A stretch of DNA of 64,000 nucleotides from positions 1 through 64,000 of the forward strand of contig JASAND010008784.1 of the NCBI GenBank assembly GCA_030248195.1. Direction: 5' to 3'. This DNA is from Trissonchulus latispiculum (Eukaryota > Nematoda > Enoplea > Enoplida > Ironidae). This document shows positions 20,442-31,289 of this stretch, one piece after another; the first letter of the stretch is position 1, and each line of letters starts with the position of its first letter. The notes below the pieces were generated by a model. It made no database searches, was not told the DNA's origin, and saw only the letters and a list, made by a program, of their open reading frames with translations. The position numbers and the translations under genes are program-made.

Positions 20442-20463
20442 AATGGGGGTGGGTACCCCCATT
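20442..20463. other. Perfect 9-bp hairpin, loop GGGT
   Basis: AATGGGGGT (20442-20450) pairs with ACCCCCATT (20455-20463). Confidence 0.92.
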
Positions 20464-20754
20464 GCTCTGCTTTGAAGTTCAGTTACTAGCTGATCTTAAG
20501 AAAATTATTAGTGGAGAAGAAACAACAGAAGACAAATTTAAACTAATCAGAACTTTAATTTAATTGTTTAATCTTAAACGGCTCATCTCCCGGTATCACC
20601 CCAACCTCTCCCGGCCTTGTATTGTCAGATCCTCTTGAAAGGGAGTTGATCTGCAGGAACCTCTCCGATAGCAATCTCTAAAGTGGGCTGTGGAGTCCTA
20701 GCGACTACTTTGCAGCAACTGAGAGCTCACCCAGAGTCCGAGCCCACCCTCTAT

Positions 20755-20823
20755 TGTATTACTATTAATTATTATTGTTATTATTATTATTATTACTATT
20801 ATTATTATTATTACTATTATTAT
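20755..20823. repeat. (ATT)n microsatellite
   Basis: Imperfect ATT/ACT trinucleotide run. A shorter ATT run lies at 21099-21117. Confidence 0.95.
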
Positions 20824-21275
20824 GGGTTTTGGTCCTTTGGTACTGTAAAGGACAGATAAAGAGAGTGCACTAGCATAACACGCACATAAAGCATATAGGA
20901 CACCAGTAGTTGAACTGAGTTAGGTCCTAGAGTTGAGTCATAGCAGAAGTAGAGATATAACAATAACCTGAAGAAGAGCCTAGCCCTTTGCTGAACGTGT
21001 ATAACCTAAATTATTCCAAGTCCACCCTGTAGAGAGTCTGGCAACTCTGGTATATTGACCGTTAATAGCATTTGTCAGTATACTTGTATTTGGTATCCCT
21101 ATTATTATTATTATTATACAGTGTATTTAATATTATTATAACCACTATTATATCCAGTACTCAGTTTGTCAGTAATTGTCAGAAACATATTAAACAGAGT
21201 GCAGTGTTTAAACAAGACTGTGAACCAGTGACCTACAGATCCGGGTGTGATCTTCCAAACAAACAGTAAATTTTC

Positions 21276-21297
21276 TCAGATCTCGCTAGAGATCTGA
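21276..21297. other. Perfect 9-bp hairpin, loop GCTA
   Basis: TCAGATCTC (21276-21284) pairs with GAGATCTGA (21289-21297). Confidence 0.9.
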
Positions 21298-21357
21298 CTA
21301 GAACCTCTCACAGAAGAGAAGAATTGAGTTTGTGCCTTCGATCTGCGTGTCAAGGCC

Positions 21358-21409
21358 CTCTATTTGATTTCGGCAGTGAACAAATAGAGCGAGAATCGAC
21401 CCCTCTCGC
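21358..21409. other. Two adjacent perfect hairpins
   Basis: CTCTATTTG (21358-21366) pairs with CAAATAGAG (21381-21389). GCGAGA (21389-21394) pairs with TCTCGC (21404-21409). Confidence 0.82.
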
Positions 21410-21779
21410 CGTTCTCTGTTGATTACCAACTAAACGAACTCACAGCAGTACCCCTATCAGGTTAGCTGTAGAGATCCCCGATTTTGGCAAACTACCTTTC
21501 GGGAATCTGGTACATAAGTTTGTCCGCTTAGGCAAACGTGCTAACCTTCCGTGTAAGTGAACTACCAACCTAAACGACCCCACTTTGAATTTCGAAATCA
21601 AATCAAATTGGTCACATTTTCTGTGTCAATCCGACTCAGTTCATTACAAATTTCTCTAGAAAAACAGGAATACGCTAGAAACTAAAAGCACTACGCAAAA
21701 CTACGCTGTAGCGTAGTGCAGAAAATATTCGTTTTGCTAATCGTAGTGAAAAGTTTCCGTTAAGTTTACTGAGCTCTAC

Positions 21780-22060
21780 TCCCCCCCAACCCAGACAGGT
21801 GGTACACTTATGGCCCGATCCCCCAAGGGGGGGGAGTGTGTGAGGGCGGGTTAGTCGCGAAGGCGCGAAAAACGGCCAAATTTTTGGCTTAAAGTGTTTA
21901 TGATTGCGAGAAATACACATTTTTAACTGTATTGTTTCTGACTCATTATTGACCTTATTTTGGACACGGAAACATGTTTGGAATCACGTTTCCGTGTTTA
22001 AAACCATGTCTAATGTCAAAATGACTTCATAGTTGAATGAATAAGTAAGTTGGGGGAGCC
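21780..22060. mobile_element. Partial copy of the CATAGGTGTAA hAT MITE
   Basis: Begins with a decayed end (GTACACTTATGG near 21803), has the G-rich subterminal zone, then shares the body (GCGAGAAATACACATTT, GACCTTATTTTGGACACGGA) with the element at 11426-13362. The far terminus is lost near 22060. Confidence 0.75.
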
Positions 22061-22203
22061 AGGATTTTTGAAGGGAGGGCCTCACCCAAAAATCCGGCAA
22101 CCTTTTTTGGGAAATCCAATTTTTGCCAAATTTTAGCAAATTTCACCTTCACTTTCCAAAAAATTCTCAAATTGTAGCAAAAGTTTTTCAAAAAATAACA
22201 GTG
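22061..22203. other. Short spacer
   Basis: Contains CAGGATTTTTGAAGGGAGGG, like the 4530-4835 repeat. Nothing else seen. Confidence 0.4.
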
Positions 22204-23855
22204 GTTTGCACCAAATAAGTTAAGCTGAAGATTATGTTTATCTTAAGTTTATCTCCAGTTTAACTTCAGATTAAAGTCTGTTTAAGTTGATCGGAAGTTA
22301 ATCTTTTAGCGACCGTTGCACCAAATAAGTTCAGGATTAACATTAGATAATCTTTCGATTAAACTGAAGATAATCGGAAACGTTTAATCCTGGTCTCGAC
22401 CAGGTTTAACATCAGATTAACTGTTTTTTCTATTTATTCTACTATGACTTGAAAATATAGATTTATCCAAATCCAGCCTACATTTAATAAATCATTGCAT
22501 AAGTATTGGTGTAATTTTTACAAAATGAAAGAACAAACGAAGCTAAGATTGTCACTACAGCACCTCCGAATAAGCGAAACTTTTCTATAAAATTTCAAGA
22601 GCAAAATTTGCATCATTGCTTATGCTTCATTGAAAAGACTGCAAATTAAAATTTGACATGAATTGAGGTGTTTGATTTTGAAATCTGATTTCTGAAAAAC
22701 GGAGCAGAATTATGTAAGAGGCTGAGACGATGGCTGTTTATATATTATATATGATAAAACTAGCAATTTTAAGTGCAACTACATATTTACATTAACATGT
22801 GTGGTTAATGGCTACTGTCTGCTTTGCACTTCGAAATAACAATAATCAGAAGTTTTAACTTTTTCGTGTGGGCCGAGGTCGCGTGATAATCTGCAAAGTG
22901 CAAATTAGATTAAAATTGGCGTATTCCTATTGGTCAGTTGCTATCACGTTATTGTATGTTATTGGCCAAAACGCGTTCATGTGAGAAATAGTTTAACTTA
23001 ACTTAAGATAAACTTCGGATTAAGTCAAGAATAGTTTAACTTTTCTTAATCTGATTTGGTGCAATGAGAAAACGTTTAACATTAGATTAACTTAATCTTG
23101 AGATTATCTATTCTAATGTTAACCGTAAACATAAGTTAAACTGAAGTTAATCATAATCTTAAGGTGCTTTCATAGTCGCGAACGCAGGTGTACGCGCGTC
23201 GACGCGCGTCTACGCGCGTCTACAAACGTCAATATCATTTTGCGCCCATCAACGCGCGTCGACGTGCGTCGATGCGCGTAATCTGGCATGCTACAAATGG
23301 GCGCGTTGATGCGCGTCGACGCACGTCTACGCGCGTCGACGCTTCCAGTGCTAGCATAGCACCAGGACGTGATGTCACGTTTGGAGGCGTCGACGCGCGT
23401 CTACGCACGTCGACGCTTCCAGTGCTAGCATAGCACCAGGACGTGATGTCACGTTTGGAGGCGTCGACGCGCGTCTACGCGCGTCGACGTGCGTCTACGC
23501 GCGTCAACGTGCGTCAACGCGCGTCGACGCCTCCAAGTGTAATGGTGATTTCGTAGTTCCAGTCGCCTCTAGACGCGCGTAGACGCTACACTGCCATGTC
23601 ACTGCCTCCAAACGTGACATCACGTCCTGGTGCTATGCTAGCACTGGAAGCGTCGACGCGCGTCGACGCACGTAGACGTGCGTTGATGCGCGCAAAATGA
23701 TATTGACGTTTATAGACGCGCGTAGACGCGCGTACACCTGCGTTCGCGACTATGTAGACACCTTAACATGGCAGTGTAGCGCGTTGACGCGCTTCGACGC
23801 GCGTCTAGAGGCGACTGGAACTATGAAATCACCATTAATCTTATTTGGTGCAAAC
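22204..23855. mobile_element. TIR element with GTTTGCACCAAATAAG ends, carrying a nested TTAA element
   Basis: The 16-bp end GTTTGCACCAAATAAG (22204-22219) is exactly inverted at 23840-23855. The subterminal DNA is full of AGTTTAACTT/TTAATCTTA-like inverted words. No transposase. The element at 23159-23766 interrupts it. No clear target duplication for the outer element. Confidence 0.78.
23159..23766. mobile_element. CpG-dense TTAA-flanked element with GACGCGCGTC arrays
   Basis: TTAA lies at both edges (23159-23162 and 23763-23766). Inside, the left end GGTGCTTTCATAGTCGCG and the inverted right end GGTGTCTACATAGTCGCG both continue as AACGCAGGTGTACGCGCGTC. The body is an array of ACGCGCGTCG/ACGCGCGTCT words. 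A module containing GTGCTAGCATAGCACCAGG occurs twice directly (about 23344 and 23412) and once inverted (about 23605-23655). TTAA targeting suggests a piggyBac- or Sola3-type element; no transposase is present. Confidence 0.82.
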
Positions 23856-24008
23856 GGGCGTACCCCACTCCTGCTGTGAACTGGCAATAAAGTGGCACCC
23901 TCAACAAAAATACTGTAATTTAAAAATAAATATCTCAATAGTTGCTGAAAGATAACCGTGACCAAATGGAAGTAATATGTGATCAAACGAAAGGTTACTA
24001 ACGGTGGC

Positions 24009-24377
24009 TTGCACCAATGGAAATTAGCAGTTACTTAAAGTTAATTCCCACTTTACTGCCGATTAAGTTTTAATTCGATCTTAAGCTGTTGCGCCAATGA
24101 TACTTAACTTAAGTACCAGTTAATCTTCATCGGTCTGACAATTAAATTTTCCATGGTTGGTGCTTAAATTTAAGTCCCACTTAAAGTCAAAATTTGCTGG
24201 TGCAACGACTTTAAGTATCAGTTAATTGGCACTTAATTGATACTTAAGTGCCAGTTAATTGACAACTCACCCTTTGCCATCGGCTAAGACAAAAACACGT
24301 GACTTAAGCTGATGCTTAAGTCGTACTTAACTGCTACTTAAATTAAGTGGCAATTAGTTAAGTATCAGTTGGTGCAA
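24009..24377. mobile_element. Small TIR element with TTGCACCAA ends
   Basis: TTGCACCAA (24009-24017) is inverted as TTGGTGCAA (24369-24377). The interior is a palindrome-rich run of CTTAAGT/TTAATTGGCACTTA words. Its ends resemble those of the 22204-23855 element. Confidence 0.65.
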
Positions 24378-24764
24378 CGAAATTAAGTTTCAACTTTAAG
24401 TGGCAATTAGTTAATTGCCACTAACTGCTACTTAGCCTAATTCCCACTTAATTTAATCAGATTTGGATAAGACACCGTAATTTAATAAGATTTTGAAGAA
24501 ACAATCATCTGGCGCGGCCAGCATGAACTTAGCTCCAAGGTCCAATATTTTACAAATATCTCAGAACTGGGCCGTGAACAAACGTTGCTTTTGCGTGAAA
24601 CAAACGTGATTAAACGTAACGAAACGTTTTGTGGCAATTAATCGTTTGTTCTCAAATTTGGCGCGGCCAAGTTAATGGAGGTCGAAAAACGGCCAAAAAT
24701 TGGGTATTACTGGGGTAAGTTTTGCAAAAAGTTTCAAAAATATCCAAATTGTCGGCTTGAACAA
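24378..24764. other. Spacer with GTGAACAAACG repeat
   Basis: The segment 24558-24668 (GTGAACAAACGTTGC and related words) recurs inverted at about 26655-26730, flanking the LINE. No gene. Confidence 0.45.
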
Positions 24765-26620
24765 ACAAACAAAGTCGTTTATTTTATAAGTGACCAGCAG
24801 TTATACAAAATTGAAAAGATTTTTTAAATACAAATACAAACCAGAAAATGCAGTTAAATATAAAGAAGGGCAAGAGAGGCTCCCCACGTGATCACCTGAC
24901 CCCTTGTCCCCGTAAAAACTGTTCAAAATTTAGGTCGCGAATGAGGTTAGAAAATTTAGGCAAGTTACGAGCTGAAACTACATGCTGAGGCAATTGATTC
25001 CATACATTAATATACTACAATTAAATAAATTCTCCAAAGCGTTCGAACGTCTTGTAGCAACTAGCAGGTAACGAAAGTCTCAAATTATGACTCCGTATGT
25101 TACTGTTCGGGGCATACTTAAACAACAAATCGAAATCCAAATCAAACTTATGATATACAATTTTGTAAACCAATTTCAGATTGAAGAGAAGAGAAGTCAC
25201 CGCAGTTCGTTACTGTGCGAGACTTTATAGCTATCAATAACTTTAGCAAAATCTAAATAACAACAATGTACAGTATTACCATTATTTATAGCTTCTGACC
25301 AATCTAACAGTGACTTCATCACGTTTGTAACCGTTGATTTGTTTTTCAACAAACCATGTTGAGAGTATGTAAACAGATTATCCTTTTTTAAAATATTCCA
25401 AAACTATATCTCGAATAATCGACTCCATAACTTTACAGCACACTACCGTCAGACTAACTGGTCTGTAATTAACCGGTTCCGAATTATTTCCTTTTCTTCT
25501 GAATATGGGAATAAGTTTGGCCTTCCTGCATTGTTTGGGTAGAACTCCTGAATTGAAATTAGCAGTAAATATTTTACTTACAGGACAACTTATGTGCTGA
25601 CTAACGTGTTTTAATAATAATGTGTGGGAAAGATCATCAGGACCGGAAGAAGTTTTTGGCGGCAACTTTTGCAAGTTTTTGTTAACTACAGCGGGATTAA
25701 AATTTACACTTTCAAGGAAGTCATCAGATTAATTTTCAAGATCGGGTAGAATTCCATTATCAACTGTGAAGACACTGCAAAACTGGTCGTTCAGCATTAC
25801 GGCGTTGTCATAATATGTAGTTGCTTCTACTACATTAGCTTCTAAAGAAGGGATGCCATTTTTAGAAACCAGCTTAGAATTGACAAAATTATGATCGAAT
25901 TTGATCGTAATACATTGTTTTCAACGCTATACAGATCGGCAGCGCCGGAATGTTTCGCCTCTTTAACGACCTGTTTATATGCTTTTCTATCTACTGCCAA
26001 TTTAGTTACTTTGAATTTGCGCCAAAGTTTTCGTTTCTTCTAAACAAAAGGCTGGTTTTCCGGGGCCAGATTTTGTTCTTCCGGGGACGCCTCTTTAGGA
26101 ACAAGCATGATATGACCAAAAGAAACCCACTTGTCCTCTACAGAAGGATTAATCCCGAAAACAGTATCCCAATTAATGGTTTCAAGAAAGCAATTTATAG
26201 CAACAAACTCAGCTTTGTTGTAGTCGCGATAAAATTTTTTAGCAGCATCCATTGGACTGGGACCTTTGTTAATTACGAAACTCACTGAGTTATGATCACT
26301 AGTACTAAATGGCTCCTTTACTTTGACATTTGAGATTAACTGAACATCGTTAGTAAGTACCAAGTCTAAAATATTTTCATTTCGTGTTGGTTCGTTTATC
26401 AAATTAACGACACCAAGTTCAGTAAAAAATCGTCATAAAGCAGTTCGGAGTGCGTTGTTTCCCGGGGGTTGTTTGAGAATAGATTTGGTAAATTAAAATC
26501 GCCTACTATTGTTACATTATAACTATTATTCTGAGACCGCCAATTTTGCAAGAACGCTCCATCGGTATAGAACCGTACGGATCGGAGAACGGTACAGAAC
26601 ACCTTAAAATAATTATTATT
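24765..26620 (-). pseudogene. CR1/L2-like non-LTR retrotransposon, RT largely deleted
   Basis: Read right to left: endonuclease motifs VGDFNLPNLF (about 26500), then NILDLVLTN and the SDH catalytic triplet (about 26300); RT start SSGPDDLSHTLLLKH and NYRPVSLTVVCCKV (25674-25390); a stop at about 25378; then QHGLLKNKSTVTN and YLDFAKVIDS, which holds the first catalytic Asp block (25370-25230). The FADD-containing part of the RT is missing. After about 25200 the sequence jumps to the C-terminal tail (WNQLPQHVVSARNLPKFSN, about 24990). The 3' end carries a (TTTG)n-like tail at 24765-24780. Frameshifts and stops make it inactive. The clade call is by motif style. Confidence 0.85.
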
Positions 26621-27160
26621 GCGAGAAATACACCTATCTGAACTTGGCCCCCTTACCACGCTGATCAAACGATTTGTGATTGCCAATCGTTTTTCACGTT
26701 TGATCACGTTTGTTCACAGAAGGCTTTTCGTTTTGGTCACGCACCGGGTTTTAGAAAAAGGGAAAATCTATACCCAGGAGTCAACTTCATGCTGACCCCC
26801 CCACTTTGTCAAAACTCAAAAGTTTTTATTTTATTGGAAACCCGCGTTTGATCACATTGGTATTTCGTTTGGTCAGGTAAATCTTTTTGTAATCCGCAAG
26901 TTCTTTTTATTTTAGTATTCCGAGATTATTTGGAAGTTGTTGGCTTCTTGTCAGTATTGTTGTAAATGGTGGGATACAGTGGAGGGGGAGCCTTTCCTCA
27001 TCATCAAAGCTCATATATACTATTTGGCAAGTCGAGTTTTCCCTGCTCGAGTCTGTATCAGTATAAAGCGAATCTGTAGAAAAGAACGCAAAATATATAA
27101 ATGAAAGAATATTATTTCGTATTGGCTAAAGAAACCAAAAACATATGTACAAGAATAAAA
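26621..27160. other. Spacer, no gene recognised
   Basis: Contains GTTTGATCACGTTTGTTCAC (26697 on), related to 24558-24668, and GTTTGATCACATTGG (26846), related to about 23980. Nothing coding. Confidence 0.45.
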
Positions 27161-27981
27161 ATGCTCCCATGGAGCATGAACTGGGCTTATTCTAGGGAAT
27201 TTTTCTTGGGGGGGGCCTCGCGGGGGTCGAGTCATTCTTGGGGAGGGGAGAATTTTTCAAAATTTTTCTAAAAATATGCTAACAATAGCGCTTTTTTTAT
27301 AGTAATCGCCAAAAAATTCGTTTTTAGTGCAAAAATAGCGCTTAAATAGGCAAAAGTCGACTAAGAATCTGCGGCGAAGCCGGAAACTTGAAAATTTGGC
27401 CTTCTGAGCGATTTTTTTCAGGGCAAAAGTTGGTGCCAAAAGGGACACCCACTTTTTTTTGGGGGGGCAATTTTTTGGGGGGCGATTTTTTGGGGGGGGA
27501 AAGGGCATAGTTTCCCTGGAACTTTGGGTCTCGGGGGGGGTAAATCTTGGCCGACCTCCGAAATGTGATGGGGGGTACCCCCCCCCAACCCCCCCCCAGA
27601 ATTCGGACCTCAGAAATTTCGAAAAATGGCCAAAAAATGCAAAATTTTCTGTAATTTAGCCCTTTTTTCATCAAAATAAGGCTTGTTCTTAACGTTTTAG
27701 GTGTTTTTGCACCGTTTTAAAGCAATTTTAGGTCAAAATTTTAGAAAAATTTTTCAAAAAATGACCATTTTTCGACCAAATTTAGCTAACTTTTTGGGTC
27801 CAAAAATCGTTGGGGGGGGGGGTTCGGGGGGGGGTAGCCAAAAGTTGGGGGAGGGTAAGTCAAAAAATCTGGGGGGGGGTAAATTTGGTCAAAAATTTTG
27901 GGGGGGGATACCCCCCCACCCCCCCCCCCCAAAGGAAACTATGGGAAAGGGTGTTTGTTTATGGGGGGGGGGCGGCCCCAC
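27161..27981. repeat. G/C-run-rich repeat block
   Basis: Runs of 6-10 G or C alternate with AAAAATTTT-type sequence (27210-27250, 27450-27600, 27810-27960). A CGGC-GAA-GCCG hairpin sits at about 27371-27382. Pro/Gly-rich frames are composition artefacts. Confidence 0.6.
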
Positions 27982-28150
27982 CATAGGTGTAAGGTGGGGG
28001 GGGGTTGGTGGGGGTAGCCCCCCAAGCTTTTTTTTCAACCCTCCCCCAAAACGTTTGGGGGGGGGGGGCGTCGTCCCCCCCCTACTGGGACGAAGGCGCG
28101 AAAAATAGCCTAAAATTGGGTATTTTTTGTGTAAATTTTGAATAAATTTT
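27982..28150. mobile_element. Truncated copy of the CATAGGTGTAA hAT MITE
   Basis: Starts CATAGGTGTAAGG, followed by the G-rich zone and CGAAGGCGCGAAAAATAGCC as in the complete copies, and loses similarity near 28150. Confidence 0.75.
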
Positions 28151-28382
28151 CAAATACTTCAGCAGCTCTCTACTGCAGCGCAACCAGATGCAAATTACAC
28201 TGCCAATGAAGGAAACTTATACGGCACTTTCTAATGCTCTTCTGTAGTTATATACATGCAAAATTTCAGACGGTTCCAACCAGTTTTCATCTGTAGCCAG
28301 TTATAGGCCGTGCTGTACTTCAGCAGCACCCACTGCCGCGCAACCGCGCAGCGACATCGTAATAGGTATACGAGACGTATCT

Positions 28383-28775
28383 ATGTTAATTTGCCGTGTC
28401 CTAAGCTACATTCACAATCACACTCAATTTAAGATGTTTACCCGTTTACAGGAAATCTACAGCCAATGTTCTATGGTTGCTGCATTACAGTACAGCACGA
28501 TCCACGATGGTAGGGTAGCTCCGCACAGCGCTGCGACTATGCTCGTCATGTTCAGCGACCCCGATAACCCTTATATGCTTCCCACTAAATGGCACAAAAC
28601 TGCATATTTATGCGTATTTTTTGACTATTTTCTGTGGAGGTGGGACTTGGCTATTTGGCCTGACCAACTTTCGGCCGGCCGCCAGAACGATCCCGGACAG
28701 ATATCGAAAATGGCCTCGGTTATGACACGCTACCCCATCCCAAAGTTTCTTATGCAACAAGTCGCGTCTCTCTAG
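28383..28775 (+). CDS. Unrecognised 130-residue open frame, doubtful gene
   Basis: A single 130-codon frame with no domain I recognise. It overlaps a phrase shared with about 9139 (ACTATGCTCGTCATGTTCAG), so at least part is dispersed repeat DNA. There are no clear flanking exons, signal peptide or membrane segment. Most likely a chance frame; listed because it is one of the few longer frames not explained by low complexity. Confidence 0.12.
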   Translation: MLICRVLSYIHNHTQFKMFTRLQEIYSQCSMVAALQYSTIHDGRVAPHSAATMLVMFSDPDNPYMLPTKWHKTAYLCVFFDYFLWRWDLAIWPDQLSAGRQNDPGQISKMASVMTRYPIPKFLMQQVASL

Positions 28776-29121
28776 CTTGTTCCTTGTTCCCTGTAGCCGT
28801 TACACAAAATAAGCCTTTTTTGTCATTGTTAGCGGTCAGGCCACTTTTGGCCGGCTGCGCAGGTGGCTGACCGGGCCGAGCAGCGGAAAATTGTTCAAAA
28901 GGTACACTAACACATATACTACTCTCAGAAAAACCAAACTGCACCTGCTGAAAATGTCCAGATCGTTCAGTTTTTGAGTTCGAATAAAGGTGATTCTGTA
29001 AGCGTGACTTACACGGACAAAACAAACGGACCTAACTTGTCCGGAAGCGAAAATTTTCAAAGTTTATATAAACTTTTGACCAAAACTTGTTGCTACTTGT
29101 AGTATCTACTCGTCGTGCTGA
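28776..29121. other. Spacer, no gene recognised
   Basis: Mixed-composition sequence with no motif found. Confidence 0.4.
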
Positions 29122-29674
29122 TTCCAACGCATAGGTGAAACGGAGATTTGGGGGTGGGGGAGGCTCCTCCCCCAACATTTTCTGGGGGGGGCCTCTGGCG
29201 ACCCCCCCAACCCCCCCCCCAGGACCCCCCCAACCCTCCCCCAAAAAATTTTTCATTTTTTATGCCAAAAATCGCATTTTCAGCCGTTTTTAATGATAAA
29301 AAACATCTAACCATAAAGTATTTTAACATTAGACAGTGGTTTTAAACTCAAAAACTTGATTGCCAACATGTTTCCAAGTCCAAAATAAGGACAATATTGA
29401 GTCATAAGATCCATAATACAGTTAAAAACGTGTATTTCTCATAATAATAAACAGTTTAAGCCAAAAATTTGGACATTTTTGATAATTTTTTCAAAATTTA
29501 CCAAAGAAATACCCAATTTTTGGCCATTTTTCGCGCCTCCGGCGCCACCACCCCTCCCCCCCCCCCCAGTTGGGGGGAGACGTCCCCTCCAAAAAGTTTT
29601 GGGGGAGGATTGGAAAAAAGGCTTGGGGGGCTACCCCCCCCCAACCCCCCCCACCTTACACCTATGTACCAACG
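29122..29674. mobile_element. hAT-type MITE (CATAGGTGTAA family), complete copy
   Basis: The element is 29130-29666. Ends are CATAGGTG and CACCTATG, extended on the right as CCTTACACCTATG. The flanks TTCCAACG (29122-29129) and TACCAACG (29667-29674) match at 7 of 8 bases, a decayed 8-bp duplication. The body is the inverted counterpart of the element at 11426-13362 and serves as its empty-site reference. Confidence 0.9.
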
Positions 29675-30896
29675 ATACCAAATTTGTGTAGTTTCGTTGA
29701 GTATTAGCTGACACGGTGTTTGAACGGGTCTCTGAGGGCCGTGCTGAGCCTTTTACACCCATATAATAGACTGCGCCGAGGCGTAAAATTTTTTGGAGAA
29801 ACTTAAAATTATGCTCAAAATGAATAAAAACTCGCTCCTTCAGGTGAAACTTTGAGTGTGCTTTTCAGTGTGTTTTTTAAAAAAGTGTGCGAAAACAATA
29901 AAAAACAAAAATCTGTGATTTTGCACTTTTTTCCTTTATCTGGACCCTAGCTCGGATGGGGAGTGGTACATATGAGGTCCATAGGTGTGGCTGGACAAAA
30001 AATCTGGGGGGGGGGGTTCCGACGGAGGGTGGGGGGTCCAACCAACTAACACACATATGATGAGGTCTGTCCTTTTCATGGGAAACTGTAGCCTGGTATG
30101 TCTCACTAAGAAGTTCTGGCAGCTTGGACACTCCCCCCCCGGTAAGCCAGGAGCTATTAATTGACAAGGAAAAAGGATTGGGAAATGTTTTCTTTCCTTT
30201 TTTCCGATGGCGTGGAAAACATGTTGCATATATATATATAATTGTATTTTAGCCGATATATTGGTGTAAACGTATATGTACAAAATGAATTCAAAAATTG
30301 GAGCATGGAAGCCAGGTTTTGTCATCGTCGAAACTTCGTAAGTATCATAGGGTAGCTATATACCATACGTGTGCTTGGGGGGGTTTTCACCCCCCCAGAC
30401 CTGAGCCCAACCCCCCCAGAGGGGTCCCTCATCCCCCCCAGAATCCGGATTTCTCCGGTAAAAAACCGGAAAAATCCGGTTTTTCGGCGGCCTTCGGCCG
30501 CCCTTCACCCCCCAAAACTTCCCCTCCTGCACATGTCTGGTAGCTACCCCTATAATATGAGGGAAAATGGTCGAATGTCAGTGTACAGTACATTTCATGA
30601 AATCCAGGACTCGTGGCGTAATTTCCAAATTGGCGAAATATCGCGAAGCGATGGCAATTTTCGCCAAAATTGGCGAAAACTCTTGTTTATAAACTTTATA
30701 ACTTTTATAACTCTTTCTTATATAAAACAAGGCTGCGCAGATTCCTGTGCATGCTTGCGCTAAAATTGTGTATATATACTAAGAAATATGTAGTTTGATG
30801 TGATACGAATCGTATCATAGGATCCTTTTCTGTTCTGATTATTATACAGCTGTTAAGCCTAGTGATCTCTTTCGTTCGTAGTGCTCTGCTTCACTG
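29675..30896. other. Spacer with poly-G/poly-C and GC hairpins
   Basis: Contains a perfect GC hairpin (GGCGGCC 30486-30492, loop TTC, GGCCGCC 30496-30502), ATCGC-GAA-GCGAT near 30638, and several G or C runs. No gene recognised. Confidence 0.5.
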
Positions 30897-31289
30897 GTGG
30901 TAGCGGTGCTCGTTCTCACCATGGCCTCCTCAACACTGTTTTCTTGCCCGGATTGTAGCTCGACCATGGATTTTAATTTCTGGCTAAACCGGATAGATCT
31001 TGTTATCACAGCAGCCCGAATCCGACAACAAGAGAAAGCTGCTGTACTCCTATCTCAGCTGGACCAACAAGCTTTGATTGAATTTAACCAAGTTGACTTG
31101 AATGACAATCAGCGCACTGACTATGACTATTGCGGATCAGTTGAGAAATGTTTTCCTCGACCCTGGCAAAAAGAATTGAGCCAAAAGGGATTTTCTCAAC
31201 TGCAAACCCCAAAGGACTGCATGACCATACCTGGGCAGACTTTTTCTCGGACGGGGGGGTGGAAATCCGGTGCGTTTTCCTCGAAATAG
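30897..31289 (+). pseudogene. Possible gag-like retroelement fragment
   Basis: The first 75 or so residues have the feel of an LTR-retrotransposon gag N-terminal domain: FNFWLNRIDLVITAA, then QQEKAAVLLSQLDQQAL, ending TDYDY. This W-x2-R-x-D ... KA-x-LLS-x-L-x2-A ... DYD spacing is common in gypsy-type gag. Similarity is lost after about residue 82 and no zinc knuckle, protease or RT follows. No LTRs were identified. It could equally be a chance frame; the start ATG is not decisive. Confidence 0.3.

Larger units (their letters stand above)
14983..21730. other. Hairpin-dense non-coding block
   Basis: About 6.7 kb with no convincing coding frame, few long homopolymers and few copies of the repeat families around it. 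I read more than 20 perfect inverted repeats of 7-14 bp with loops of 3-50 nt; the best are listed separately. Several are nested: GACCGT (15813) encloses GCAATTCT/AGAATTGC and closes with ACGGTC (15873); AATCC (18962) encloses GGGTC/GACCC and closes with GGATT (18990). The block also carries an eight-unit heat-shock element (17081) and a GT-rich minisatellite (18186-18640). A polyadenylation-like AATAAA occurs near 18691. It could be a structured long non-coding RNA, an unfamiliar mobile element, or DNA shaped by template switching. Confidence 0.7.

Noticed and set aside
15150..21720. Single transposon bounded by CACTACGCA-type ends around the hairpin block
   Set aside because: The words near 15231 and 21687 are short, occur more than once at each side, and no target-site duplication was found.
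27701..28108. Glycine-rich 135-residue protein
   Set aside because: It follows G runs of the repeat block and the CATAGGTGTAA MITE; no domain.
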